Assembly (NCBI RefSeq): GCF_024448955.1
Contig: NZ_JAMOIH010000002.1
Span: forward strand, 186,001-250,000
DNA length: 64,000 nucleotides
Source: Stutzerimonas stutzeri
GTDB taxonomy: Bacteria > Pseudomonadota > Gammaproteobacteria > Pseudomonadales > Pseudomonadaceae
Direction: 5' to 3'
Shown here: positions 1 to 8,383 of the stretch, one piece after another
Numbering within the stretch: position 1 is the stretch's first letter
How the letters are laid out: every line of letters starts with the position of its first letter
Made by a program: the position numbers and the translations under genes
Notes under the pieces: generated by a model
Database searches by the model: none
Seen by the model: only the letters and a program-made list of their open reading frames with translations
Told to the model about the DNA's origin: nothing

Positions 1-846
1 CACCGCCAGCCCGGCCCAGATGCAGATGAACGCCACTTGGCGGTCCGCAGGGAAGGGCTCGTTGAACACCCACACCGCCAGAATCAGCAAAAGTGTCGGG
101 GTGATGTACTGCAAAAATCCGAGGGTCGAATAGGGCAGATGACGTGCTGCGGCGTTGAAGCACAACAGCGGCAGCAGGGTGACCGGGCCGGCGGCTACCA
201 GCCACAGTGCCTGAGGTTCGGTCCAGAAGGACCATTCGGTGGTCGGCCCGCTGCCAAAGAAAAACAGCCAGATCAGGGCGATCGGCAGCAGCAGCCAGGT
301 TTCCACCACCAGGCCAGGCAGCGCCGCCACCGGCGCCTGCTTGCGCAACAGGCCGTAGCTGCCAAAGCTCAGCGCCAGCACGATCGCGACCACCGGAAAG
401 TCGCCGAGCGTGATCAGCTGCAGCAGGACGCCGGTCGCCGCCATGGCTACCGCAAGCCATTGCAGCGGACGCAGGCGTTCGCGCAACACGATCAAGCCGA
501 GCAGCACGTTGACCAGCGGGTTGATGTAGTAGCCCAGGCTCGCCTCGAGCATGTGATCGTTATTCACCGCCCAGACGTAAATCAGCCAGTTGGTCGCGAT
601 CAAGACGCTGGAAATCATCAGCACGCCGATTCGGCGCGGATGCGCCAGCAGCTCCTGCCACCAACCCGGATGGCGCCACAGCATGAGGACCAAAGTGCCG
701 AACACCGCCGACCAGATGGCGCGCTGGGTAACGATCTCGAGCGCCGCGTATTGCTCGATGGACTTGAAGTAGAGCGGGAACATGCCCCAGATGCAGAAGG
801 TCGTCAGACCCAGCAAATACCCTTTACGTAGATCGGCGGTGGCCAT
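1..846 (-). CDS. rarD: RarD-type EamA/DMT transporter (3' part only)
   Basis: Reading the minus strand from an ATG at 846 gives an open frame of 282 codons that leaves the window without a stop, so the C-terminus is missing. The product starts MATADLRKGYLLGLTTF and continues as alternating hydrophobic helices, including the family-typical GMFPLYFK in the first helix and the ALEIVTQRAIWS stretch after it. RarD proteins are ten-helix inner-membrane members of the drug/metabolite transporter superfamily, often annotated as chloramphenicol-sensitive proteins; their true substrate is poorly known. No operon partner is visible: the neighbouring SDR gene is divergent across about 190 bases. Family assignment is firm, function is not. 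Confidence 0.88.
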   Translation of the reverse strand, partial: MATADLRKGYLLGLTTFCIWGMFPLYFKSIEQYAALEIVTQRAIWSAVFGTLVLMLWRHPGWWQELLAHPRRIGVLMISSVLIATNWLIYVWAVNNDHMLEASLGYYINPLVNVLLGLIVLRERLRPLQWLAVAMAATGVLLQLITLGDFPVVAIVLALSFGSYGLLRKQAPVAALPGLVVETWLLLPIALIWLFFFGSGPTTEWSFWTEPQALWLVAAGPVTLLPLLCFNAAARHLPYSTLGFLQYITPTLLLILAVWVFNEPFPADRQVAFICIWAGLAV

Positions 847-1037
847 GGTGGTCCTGTAACGGAGCAACGGAGAGCCGGGCATTTTGCGCCTGCGGCAGGC
901 CCTTTGTCTGCCGCTGCGATGGTTCGCGCCGTTGAAGCAATTGGCAAACACACAGGTTGAACGCAGCCGACAGCAACCCGTCTCACCTGAACGACTCAGG
1001 GGCGTCGTTGCGCTCCGACAGCCACATGAGGTCTGCG

Positions 1038-1805
1038 ATGAATTTGCACGACAAGGTTGCATTGGTTACCGGTGGCTCGCAGGGCATCGGTCGCGGTATC
1101 GCCGTACGCCTGGCCGAGGCGGGGGCTGATCTGGTCATCAACGGGCGGCACGATGACGACGACGTTCGGGAGACCCTCGAACAGATCCGCGCGCTGGGCC
1201 GGCGTGCCTGCTTCATCTCTGCCGATGTCGGCGTGGTCGCCGAATGCCAGCGGCTGGTCGAGCAAGCGGTCGAGCAGATGGGCCGCCTGGATATCCTCGT
1301 CAACAACGCCGGGGTGCAGAAGCATGCAGCCTTTCTCGATGCCGGCGAGGCCGATTACGACCAAGTACTGAACGTCAATCTGCGCGGGCCGTTCTTTACT
1401 GCTCAGGCGTTTGCGCGATACCTGCGCGACGAGGGGCGGGGCGGGCGCATCATCAACAACAGCTCGGTTCACGAGGAGTTGCCATTCCCCAACTTCACCA
1501 GTTATTGCGCCAGCAAGGGCGGTTTGAAAATGCTCATGCGCAACCTGGCGATCGAGCTGGCGCCGTTGGGCATCACCGTCAACAACGTTGCGCCGGGCGC
1601 GATCGAGACGCCGATCAATCGCTCGCTGATGAACCAGCCGGAAAAACTCGCCGGCCTGCTGGAGAACATCCCCGCCGGCCGCCTCGGCCAGCCACGCGAC
1701 GTGGCGGGCGCGGTGGCCTTCCTAGCCTCTGACGAGGCCGATTACATCACTGGCACCACGCTGGTGATAGACGGCGGACTGCTATGGAATTACAGCGAGC
1801 AATGA
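1038..1805 (+). CDS. SDR oxidoreductase, glucose 1-dehydrogenase-like
   Basis: A 255-residue classical short-chain dehydrogenase. It shows the cofactor motif TGGSQGIG (residues 11-18), NNAG (89-92), active-site Ser in NNSSVHEE (about 142-143) and the YCASK Tyr/Lys pair (Y156, K160). The SSVHE and APGAIETPIN segments closely resemble bacterial glucose 1-dehydrogenases, which oxidise beta-D-glucose to gluconolactone with NAD(P). The ATG at 1038 is preferred because TGAGG lies about 6 bases upstream; in-frame ATGs at 957 and 1026 would add an unstructured tail. Its stop overlaps the trehalase start (ATGA), so the two are probably translated together, and the substrate may be glucose released from trehalose. 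That substrate link is inference; other SDR substrates are possible. Confidence 0.85.
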   Translation: MNLHDKVALVTGGSQGIGRGIAVRLAEAGADLVINGRHDDDDVRETLEQIRALGRRACFISADVGVVAECQRLVEQAVEQMGRLDILVNNAGVQKHAAFLDAGEADYDQVLNVNLRGPFFTAQAFARYLRDEGRGGRIINNSSVHEELPFPNFTSYCASKGGLKMLMRNLAIELAPLGITVNNVAPGAIETPINRSLMNQPEKLAGLLENIPAGRLGQPRDVAGAVAFLASDEADYITGTTLVIDGGLLWNYSEQ

Positions 1806-3403
1806 CTGATATCGATCATAAAGGCCCCTTCGATTACGACACGCATGCGGTCTCCGCCGCCGACACCCTGACTCCGGCGGACCGCTATCAGGAGCTCTTC
1901 GTGGCGGTGCAGACACAGCGTGTGTTTCCGGATAGCAAGACCTTCGTCGACTGCGCGCCGCGCCAGCATCCCGAGCGCATTCTCGAAGCCTATCGCGCTC
2001 GATCGGGCGAGCCCGGTTTCGATCTGCGCGCCTTCGTTCACGAGCACTTCAGCGTATTCGAACTGCCAGCGAAGGCGTTCGTCGCCAATCCCAACGACAG
2101 CCTGAGCGAGCACATCGACCGGCTATGTCCGGTGTTGACCCGCCATCCACGCCAGCACCCGGAGTTTTCTTCGCTGCTGCCCCTGCCGCACGACTATGTA
2201 GTGCCGGGCGGGCGTTTCACCGAGCTGTATTACTGGGATTCCTACTTCACCATGCTCGGCCTGGACGAGAGCGGGCATTGTGAGCTGCTGCGTTCGATGG
2301 CCGACAACTTCGCCTACCTGATCGATACCTATGGCCATATACCCAACGGCAACCGCTCCTATTACCTGAGCCGCTCGCAGCCGCCGGTATTCGCGTTCAT
2401 GACCGATCTGTTCGAGGAAACCGGCGTGCATCGCGCCAGCGATTACCTGCCGCAGTTGCGCAAGGAATATGCGTTCTGGACCGATGGCGGCGACCAGCTG
2501 CGTCCGGGCGAGACGCATCGCCGCTGCGTTTGCCTGGCCGATGGCAGCGTGCTCAACCGTTACTGGGATGACCGCGATACGCCGCGCGAGGAGTCATACC
2601 TCGAAGACATCGAGACCGCGCGCTCATCGAGCCGGCCGGCGCATGAGGTCTACCGCGACCTGCGCGCGGGCGCGGAGTCGGGCTGGGATTTCAGTTCGCG
2701 CTGGCTGGGCGACCCGCAGCGGCTATCCAGCATTCGTACCACCAACATTATTCCGGTGGATCTGAATAGCTTCCTTTACAAGCTCGAACGGCAAATCTCC
2801 CGTCTCAGCGAGGTGAAGGGCCAGCACGGCTGCGCTGCCGAGTTTCGCCAACGTGCGGAGGTGCGTCTGAAGGCGATCGACCGGTATCTATGGAGCGACC
2901 GGCACGGCGCCTATTTCGATTACGACTGGACGCTGCAAAAACCGCGCGACAACCTCACCGCCGCGACGTTGACGCCACTGTTCGTGCAGCTTGCCAGCGC
3001 CGAGCAGGCGGCGCGCGTCGCCGATATCGTCCGCGAACGGCTGCTCGCGCCGGGCGGACTGTCGACCACCGAAGTCGGCGACAGCGGCGAGCAATGGGAC
3101 CGCCCCAACGGCTGGGCGCCGCTGCAGTGGATAGGCATTCGTGGGCTGCAGGCCTACGGTCACGAAGCGCTGGCACTGCAGATCGAAGAGCGCTGGCTGA
3201 GCATCGTCTCGCACCTCTTCGAGCGGGAAAGCAAGCTGGTGGAGAAGTACGTCCTGCGGCCCTGCGTCGAACATGCGACCGGTGGGGAATATCCTCTGCA
3301 GGACGGTTTCGGCTGGACTAACGGTGTGACCCGCAAGCTGATGCAGGAAGACCCGACCCATGAAGTGCATCGTTGTCGGGCGGGGCAGTGCCGCTCGGCG
3401 TGA
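1802..3403 (+). CDS. treF: Trehalase, cytoplasmic type (GH37)
   Basis: A 533-residue glycoside hydrolase family 37 enzyme that splits trehalose into two glucoses. Visible signatures are PGGRFTELYYWDSY (residues 135-148), ESGWDFSSRW with the likely catalytic Asp, QWDRPNGWAP (around 431-440), the LVEKY glutamate region and GGEYPLQDGFGWTNGV near the C-terminus. Length matches E. coli TreF (about 550). No signal peptide is seen, which points to the cytoplasm rather than the periplasmic TreA form. The start is taken at the ATG overlapping the SDR stop (ATGA); an in-frame ATG 18 bases upstream would lie inside the SDR gene. The last residues past the GH37 core (HRCRAGQCRSA) look like read-through into a repeat-like tail. 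Confidence 0.93.
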   Translation: MTDIDHKGPFDYDTHAVSAADTLTPADRYQELFVAVQTQRVFPDSKTFVDCAPRQHPERILEAYRARSGEPGFDLRAFVHEHFSVFELPAKAFVANPNDSLSEHIDRLCPVLTRHPRQHPEFSSLLPLPHDYVVPGGRFTELYYWDSYFTMLGLDESGHCELLRSMADNFAYLIDTYGHIPNGNRSYYLSRSQPPVFAFMTDLFEETGVHRASDYLPQLRKEYAFWTDGGDQLRPGETHRRCVCLADGSVLNRYWDDRDTPREESYLEDIETARSSSRPAHEVYRDLRAGAESGWDFSSRWLGDPQRLSSIRTTNIIPVDLNSFLYKLERQISRLSEVKGQHGCAAEFRQRAEVRLKAIDRYLWSDRHGAYFDYDWTLQKPRDNLTAATLTPLFVQLASAEQAARVADIVRERLLAPGGLSTTEVGDSGEQWDRPNGWAPLQWIGIRGLQAYGHEALALQIEERWLSIVSHLFERESKLVEKYVLRPCVEHATGGEYPLQDGFGWTNGVTRKLMQEDPTHEVHRCRAGQCRSA

Positions 3404-3476
3404 GCGAAGTCGGGAGTGACACGTTTAGGTCTGCCGCGCGGCACATTGAATGGCTTTGGCGGACTTCCCAATCTGC

Positions 3477-3494
3477 GGCCGAATGAATCCGGCC
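3477..3494. repeat. Short REP-like inverted repeat
   Basis: GGCCG and CGGCC arms around an AATGAATC loop lie between the convergent trehalase and LEA2 genes. Similar GGCCGAATGAATCCGGCC units are common in pseudomonad intergenic DNA. Only one copy is clearly seen here, so its status as a dispersed repeat is inferred. Confidence 0.3.
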
Positions 3495-3512
3495 CTACGG
3501 ACTATCTGGTCT

Positions 3513-4016
3513 TTACGGATTTCGGCGATAAGGGCTGGTGAGCGCCCCGGACAAATCCAGCGTCCCTTTCTCGACGAAGCGCTGGGTGCCGAACAGCCCG
3601 CCGGCGAGCTTTCCGCGCAGCACGTAAGGCACCTCTTCCATGCCGACATGCTCGGCCAGCCCCAGCGCTTGTCGCGCGGCGGAGAACGCGGAGATGGTCA
3701 CCGGAACGGTCAAAACGGTTTCGCCGAAACGCGGCACGCTGCCGCGCTCGTCGCTGACGCCGCTGGCCAGGCGTCGACCGTTGATTTCCAGATCGAGCGC
3801 CACGCCGTTGTAATCCAGCGCCATGTCGTTGGGGTTCTGCACCCGCAGCTTGACCGCCATGCGCAGCTCCAAACCCTCACCGGGCAGCGGCTGAATACCG
3901 GCGACCTGGACGTTGAGCGGGTCGCGCGGGCTGAGCGCCGCGCAGCCGGCCAGGCTCAGCACGAGCATGAGGACCGACAGCAGGGCGGTAACGGGTACGG
4001 CTCGGCGCATGCGCAT
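3513..4016 (-). CDS. LEA type-2 domain lipoprotein
   Basis: A 167-residue protein with a lipoprotein signal peptide: a hydrophobic stretch ending in the lipobox LAGC (Cys25). The mature part, with VQVAGIQPLPGEGLELRMAV and VQNPNDMALDYNGV, matches the LEA14/WHy (water stress and hypersensitive response) fold, a small beta-sandwich found in desiccation-related proteins. It should be anchored in the outer or inner membrane. It follows the slipin gene by 7 bases and is probably the last gene of the nfeD-slipin operon, suggesting a role in envelope or membrane stress. The precise function is unknown. Confidence 0.85.
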   Translation of the reverse strand: MRMRRAVPVTALLSVLMLVLSLAGCAALSPRDPLNVQVAGIQPLPGEGLELRMAVKLRVQNPNDMALDYNGVALDLEINGRRLASGVSDERGSVPRFGETVLTVPVTISAFSAARQALGLAEHVGMEEVPYVLRGKLAGGLFGTQRFVEKGTLDLSGALTSPYRRNP

Positions 4017-4023
4017 AGGATGT

Positions 4024-4785
4024 TCACTCGGTTTTTTTGGTGAGGTTGCCCAGGCCTTGCAACAGTTCCATGGGCAGCGGGAAGACGATGGTCGAGTTCT
4101 TGTCGCCAGCGATGTTGCTCAGGGTCTGCATGTAGCGCAGCTGCATCGCCCCGTTCTGACGGCCAAGCATCTCGGCAGCCTGCATCAGTTTCTCCGACGC
4201 CTGCAGCTCGCCCTCAGCATGAATGACCTTGGCCCGCCGCTCACGTTCCGCCTCGGCCTGGCGGGCGATGGCGCGGATCATCGATTCGTCGAGATCGACG
4301 TGCTTGATCTCGACATTCGCCACCTTGATACCCCAGGCGTCGGTCTGCGCATCCAGCACCTGCTGGATATCGTTGTTGAGCTGTTCACGCTCGGCCAGCA
4401 TGTCGTCCAGATCGTGCTTCCCGAGTACCGCACGCAGCGTGGTTTGGGCCAGCTGGCTGGTTGCCGAATGGTAGTCCTCGACCTGAATGATGGCCTTCTC
4501 GGCATCCAGCACGCGGTAGTAGACCACCGCGTTGACCTTGACCGAAACGTTATCGCGAGAGATCACGTCTTGCGTCGGCACGTCCAGCACCAGCGTGCGC
4601 AGATCGACCCGAACCATCTGCTGGATGCCGGGAATGATCATGATCAGCCCCGGCCCCTTGACCTTCCAGAAGCGCCCCAGCTGGAACACTACGCCACGCT
4701 CGTATTCGCGCAGTATGCGGAAGGTCGATGCGAGCAGTGCAATCAACAGCACCAGAACCGCGATGAAGCTCATTTCAAAACCCAT
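4024..4785 (-). CDS. Slipin (stomatin/SPFH family) membrane protein
   Basis: A 253-residue SPFH-domain protein. An N-terminal transmembrane helix (about residues 5-21) is followed by [16 protein letters not shown] and [20 protein letters not shown], the hallmark of bacterial slipins, then by [13 protein letters not shown] and a helical coiled-coil C-terminal half rich in [12 protein letters not shown]. Slipins form large membrane scaffolds and are almost always encoded next to NfeD proteins, as here: the nfeD stop is only 3 bases upstream. It probably acts with NfeD in membrane quality control. The assignment rests on whole-protein resemblance and operon context. Confidence 0.93.
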   Translation of the reverse strand: MGFEMSFIAVLVLLIALLASTFRILREYERGVVFQLGRFWKVKGPGLIMIIPGIQQMVRVDLRTLVLDVPTQDVISRDNVSVKVNAVVYYRVLDAEKAIIQVEDYHSATSQLAQTTLRAVLGKHDLDDMLAEREQLNNDIQQVLDAQTDAWGIKVANVEIKHVDLDESMIRAIARQAEAERERRAKVIHAEGELQASEKLMQAAEMLGRQNGAMQLRYMQTLSNIAGDKNSTIVFPLPMELLQGLGNLTKKTE

Positions 4786-4788
4786 GGT

Positions 4789-6168
4789 TCACCTCTTCTC
4801 GATTGGCGGCGCGTCGGCCGCAGTGACGTCCAGTTGCAGCCCGTGTCTCGCCACGACACGGACTTGTTGACCCAGATGCAAGGGAGCCGCGCTGCGGACC
4901 TGCCAGTGTTCGCCTTGCAGCTGTACCCAGCCGCAAGCCGGGTCGTCCGCCTGAATGCGGCTGACCGGCGCCAGGCTACCGATCAGCTCGGCGTCACCGC
5001 TGACCACGCGCTGCCGACGCGCCTTGAGCGCCATGCTGACGATGGCGAACAACACGAATGCGCTGACCAAGGCCAGCGTGCCGATCAAGGTCAGGGGAAT
5101 ACCGTAGCCCGGCACCTCGGTATCGATCAGGATGACCGAGCCGGTGACGAAGGCGGCGACGCCACCCAGGCCAAGCACGCCGAAACTGGGCGCGAACGCT
5201 TCGGCGATCATGAAGCCCAGGCCCAGCAGAATCAGCGCCACCCCGGCGTAGTTCACCGGCAACAGTTGCAAGGAATACAACGCCAGCAGCAAGCAAATAC
5301 CGCCGATCACGCCACCGCCGGTAGTGCCGGGATTGGAGAACTCGAATATCAATCCGTAGATCCCGATCATCATCAGAATCAGTGCCACACTGGGGTTGGT
5401 GATCACGGCCAGCAGGCGCACCCGCCAGTCCGGTTCGTAGTGGTCGAGCGTTGCGTTGGCGGTCTGCAGCCTTTGCTCGCCAGCGCTGGTCTGGATAGTT
5501 TTGCCGTCGAGTGTGCCGAGCAGTTCATCGATATCGGCGGCGAGGTAATCGACCACCTTAAGCTCCAAAGCCTCGCTGGCGGACAGGCTGACCGCTTCGC
5601 GCACCGCCCGCTCCGCCCATTCGGCATTGCGCCCGCGCAGCTGCGCCAGGCCGCGGATATACGCAGCTGCGTCGTTGACCTGCTTGCGGCTCATGGCATC
5701 GCTGCTGTTATCGGAATCAGCCTTTTCGGCGTCTGGCTTCTCGGATGGGTTGCCTGGCGAGCCGCCGATCTGCACCGGCGTAGCGGCGCCGAGGTTGGTG
5801 CCCGGCGCCATCGCGGCGATATGGCTGGCGTAGAGCATGTAGGTACCGGCGCTAGCGGCACGCGAGCCACTGGGCGTGACATAGGTGGCGATCGGAACGG
5901 GGCTAGCGAGGATTTCCTTGATGATGGCGCGCATGGAGCTGTCCAGCCCGCCGGGTGTGTCCAACTCCAGAACCAACAGCTGCGCATCGTTTTGCACGGC
6001 GCGCTCTATGCCGCTGGCAATGTAGTCGGCACTGGCCGGGCCAATCACCCCGTCGACCCGCAGCACCGTCACCGCAGCCGCTGCCTGAGTCGTGCCTGCG
6101 AACCCGAGCCATGAAGCCAGCAAGAGCGTCAGCAGCCAGGCCAATCGAGCAAAGGGGCGGCGGCGCAT
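4789..6168 (-). CDS. nfeD: NfeD-family membrane serine protease (long form)
   Basis: A 459-residue long-form NfeD. The start at 6168 gives a good signal peptide (RLAWLLTLLLASWLGFAG...AAAA); an upstream in-frame start at 6306 would add 46 residues with no signal character. Next is a ClpP-like protease domain with ELDTPGGLDSSMR and SRAASAGTYMLYAS, the latter carrying the likely nucleophile Ser. A cluster of four to five transmembrane helices follows (about residues 235-360), then a soluble C-terminal OB-fold region. Long NfeD proteins cleave the hydrophobic tail of partner slipins, and a slipin gene follows directly. The three-gene operon ends with the LEA2 lipoprotein. Family and topology are clear; the local substrate is inferred. 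Confidence 0.92.
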   Translation of the reverse strand: MRRRPFARLAWLLTLLLASWLGFAGTTQAAAAVTVLRVDGVIGPASADYIASGIERAVQNDAQLLVLELDTPGGLDSSMRAIIKEILASPVPIATYVTPSGSRAASAGTYMLYASHIAAMAPGTNLGAATPVQIGGSPGNPSEKPDAEKADSDNSSDAMSRKQVNDAAAYIRGLAQLRGRNAEWAERAVREAVSLSASEALELKVVDYLAADIDELLGTLDGKTIQTSAGEQRLQTANATLDHYEPDWRVRLLAVITNPSVALILMMIGIYGLIFEFSNPGTTGGGVIGGICLLLALYSLQLLPVNYAGVALILLGLGFMIAEAFAPSFGVLGLGGVAAFVTGSVILIDTEVPGYGIPLTLIGTLALVSAFVLFAIVSMALKARRQRVVSGDAELIGSLAPVSRIQADDPACGWVQLQGEHWQVRSAAPLHLGQQVRVVARHGLQLDVTAADAPPIEKR

Positions 6169-6380
6169 AGGCGTGAACCTCCCGAATCGACGATGCGCGA
6201 TGATGTATCGCGGCGGTATCAGAGAGGGTAGCCCAGTTGACGCGAGGTTCCTGTCACGACGTCGGATCGTCCGCAAGAGACAGGCGCCTGAACTCTCGGG
6301 CGCCATCGGGCCTCACAATTCACACGACGTTGATATTTGCGCGGAGTTGTCGCGCCGGCCCGCTCCATGAGGAGTCTTCC

Positions 6381-7214
6381 ATGCGTATTCACCATCTCAA
6401 TTGCGGCTGCATGTGTCCGGTGGGCGGCAAGCTGTTCGATGGCTTCAGTGATGGGCTGACCGCCAGCCTCGTCTGCCACTGCCTGTTGATCGAGACCGAG
6501 CAGCACGGGCTGGTGCTGGTCGATACCGGCTTCGGCAGCTGCGATGTACTGGAGCCACGCAAGCGCCTCAGCCAGTTCTTCATCGCCTTCAACAACATCA
6601 AGTTCGAGCGCCGCTTCACGGCGCTGGAGCAGGTGCGCCAGCTTGGTTTCAGGCCCGAAGACGTTCGGCACGTTCTGCTGACTCACCTGGACTTCGATCA
6701 TGCCGGTGGCCTGGAGGATTTCCCTGAGGCCCAGGTCCACGTGCTGCAGCGGGAAATGGACGCGGCGCGCTCGACTCACAGCTTTATCGGCCATCGGCGT
6801 TACCGTCATCGGCAATGGGACGAGGTGCGCAACTGGCAATTCTACGAGCCGGGCGGCGATAACTGGTTCGGTTTCCAGGCCGTCAAAGAGCTGCGCGGGC
6901 TGCCGCCAGAGCTTTTGCTCATCCCGCTGACCGGCCATACCCACGGCCATGCGGGCGTCGCGCTGCAGACCGACCAGGGCTGGCTGCTGCACGCCGGCGA
7001 CGCCTATTTCTACCGCGACGAAGTCGGCCAGACCGAGCGTTACTGCACGCCGGGCCTGCGTTTGTACCAGCGCATGATGGAAGTCGACCGTCCGGCGCGC
7101 CTGTCCAATCAGCATCGACTCTGGACCTTGTCGTTGGAACACAAGGGCGAGGTGACGCTGTTCTGCAGCCACGATGCCAAGGAACTCGAACGCATGCGCG
7201 CGAGGCAGGGTTGA
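6381..7214 (+). CDS. MBL-fold metallo-hydrolase
   Basis: A 277-residue metallo-beta-lactamase-fold protein. The metal-binding signature is LLTHLDFDHAGG (HxDxDH form), with further ligand candidates in LTGHTHGHAG, LHAGDAYF and the C-terminal LFCSHDAKEL. The start at 6381 is set by a GAGGAG Shine-Dalgarno sequence about 7 bases upstream and by the conserved opening MRIHHLNCGCMCPVGG. Related proteins include lactonases of the AttM/AiiA group and other esterases; nothing here fixes the substrate, so lactonase activity should not be assumed. It is translationally coupled (TGATG) to the small membrane protein gene that follows. Confidence 0.87.
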   Translation: MRIHHLNCGCMCPVGGKLFDGFSDGLTASLVCHCLLIETEQHGLVLVDTGFGSCDVLEPRKRLSQFFIAFNNIKFERRFTALEQVRQLGFRPEDVRHVLLTHLDFDHAGGLEDFPEAQVHVLQREMDAARSTHSFIGHRRYRHRQWDEVRNWQFYEPGGDNWFGFQAVKELRGLPPELLLIPLTGHTHGHAGVALQTDQGWLLHAGDAYFYRDEVGQTERYCTPGLRLYQRMMEVDRPARLSNQHRLWTLSLEHKGEVTLFCSHDAKELERMRARQG

Positions 7215-7435
7215 TGTCGCGACATGACGAAGAGCGCTTGGGCGGGCCGGTAGGCGCCATGATGAAGTACGTACGCTGGGTCGGTCTGGTAGCCTGCTCG
7301 CTCGCCGGGTTGGGCTACGTGCTGGTGGGCAACTTCAACATGGCTGGCCTGATGCTGGCGCTGGCCGTGCTGTCGTGGGTCAACGTGCGTCGCAAGCGCG
7401 GGGAGCGATCTGGAGCGCCGCCGACCGAGGACTGA
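7214..7435 (+). CDS. Small membrane protein, unknown
   Basis: A 73-residue protein whose ATG overlaps the stop of the MBL-fold gene (TGATG), indicating coupled translation. It has a short polar N-terminus, then two hydrophobic segments, VRWVGLVACSLAGLGYVLVG and MAGLMLALAVLSWVNV, separated by a tight turn, and a basic then acidic tail. This is a two-helix inner-membrane hairpin. I do not recognise a family. The coupling and clean open frame make it likely to be real. Confidence 0.6.
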   Translation: MSRHDEERLGGPVGAMMKYVRWVGLVACSLAGLGYVLVGNFNMAGLMLALAVLSWVNVRRKRGERSGAPPTED

Positions 7436-7828
7436 CCTAATCCGCTGGCAGATGGAAATGAAGCCGGTTCGGGCAATCCCTTCGCGAGGATTCGACTTTC
7501 AGCGTATGGAGTGCCTGCGCCGCTTCTGTAATAGTTAGCAGGCTAAGCGAAGCCGCTTGGCAATGCGTACCGCCCACAAGGCGATGCGTATCGCAACGAT
7601 TGGCCAACCACGCCGCCTGTTGCGTCTCCTCCCTATCGGTGCCTGTGGCGCCCCCTGCGGCTCAAACGGCCGCACCCGGTTCTGACAGCCGCTGTCCATC
7701 GACGGCGGTTGCCGTTCCTTCCGCGTTGCTGCTGCGCTTGTGCGCCAGGGAACCGAAGGAACCCCCAAGGCGTGATCAGGTCGATTCAAGTGAGCTTTTT
7801 CAGCCTGCACAGACCCGAGGGGACACAC
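7436..7828. other. Gene-poor intergenic stretch (393 bp)
   Basis: No convincing coding region, RNA or clear terminator was seen. The only open frames are GC-driven and lack a ribosome binding site or recognisable protein character. The last part should carry the promoter of the YqaE-type gene. Confidence 0.5.
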
Positions 7829-7987
7829 ATGGACCTGATCCGAATCATCATCGCGATACTTCTGCCTCCATTGGGGGTGTTTCTACAGGTCGGCTTCGGT
7901 GGAGCCTTTTGGCTGAATATCCTGCTGACGCTGTTGGGCTACATTCCAGGCATCATCCACGCGGTCTGGATCATCGCGCGGCGCTGA
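7829..7987 (+). CDS. YqaE/Pmp3-family small membrane protein
   Basis: A 52-residue proteolipid that is nearly all hydrophobic. The pattern IIIAILLPPLGVFLQVG (helix 1) and NILLTLLGYIPGIIHAVWII (helix 2) is diagnostic of the Pmp3/YqaE/UPF0057 family, which is linked to membrane potential and salt or cold stress in plants, yeast and bacteria. The ATG at 7829 follows GAGGGGACACAC, giving a good ribosome binding site. Starts further upstream would add a cysteine-rich arginine tail that does not belong to the family. It stands alone. Confidence 0.92.
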   Translation: MDLIRIIIAILLPPLGVFLQVGFGGAFWLNILLTLLGYIPGIIHAVWIIARR

Positions 7988-8383
7988 TGGCGTTGCGGTA
8001 GAGCGGTCCGGCTCAGCTTGGCGCAGGCGCCGGACGCTTCGTCCTCAAGGGCACGACTTCTGCGTCGCCTGCTGTTACGTCGAACAACCCCAGCGAGAGC
8101 CGACTCGGGAGCGACTACGGGCCGGATGAATCGCTCCGGCGCGAGTTCTTGATAGAAAACGAACCCTTGCCCGGCAGGATGGTCTGAACCCGGCCATTCA
8201 GCTGGGTTTTTTGTGCTCGCAACCGCAGCGGTGTAAAGTCTCCGGTCGACTTGCTGCGTGAGCCTATCTCGCGCGAATCACCTTTGAACTTGACGGGATG
8301 TGGAGCGTTCGCTTGCTAGCGACGCAGCTGCCCGCGCTGCTGTGGGTATCGGTCATCGCGCCAGCACCCGGGAAGGAAACCAA
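7988..8383. other. Intergenic stretch before the kinase operon (396 bp)
   Basis: No gene was recognised. The stretch contains a terminator-like hairpin at 8187-8212, described separately, and presumably the promoter of the downstream four-gene signalling operon. A GGCCGGATGAATC unit near 8120 resembles the REP-like sequence at 3477. Confidence 0.5.
8187..8212 (+). terminator. Rho-independent terminator
   Basis: AACCC and GGGTT arms, extended by a G-U and two G-C pairs around a CATTCA loop, are followed by TTTTTT. It ends transcription from the left, about 190 bases before the kinase operon start. Confidence 0.65.

Noticed and set aside
3913..6114. Long open frame on the plus strand opposite nfeD and the slipin gene
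   Set aside because: The translation is rich in His, Gln and Arg with no family character, and both opposite-strand genes are clearly real. This is a GC-driven shadow frame.
6219..7172. Open frame antisense to the MBL-fold hydrolase
   Set aside because: The opposite strand has a clear metal-binding motif, a ribosome binding site and coupled downstream gene; the antisense translation has no recognisable domain.
7535..7828. Minus-strand frame of 97 codons in the gap before the YqaE gene
   Set aside because: Arg/Pro-rich translation without ribosome binding site or recognisable fold.
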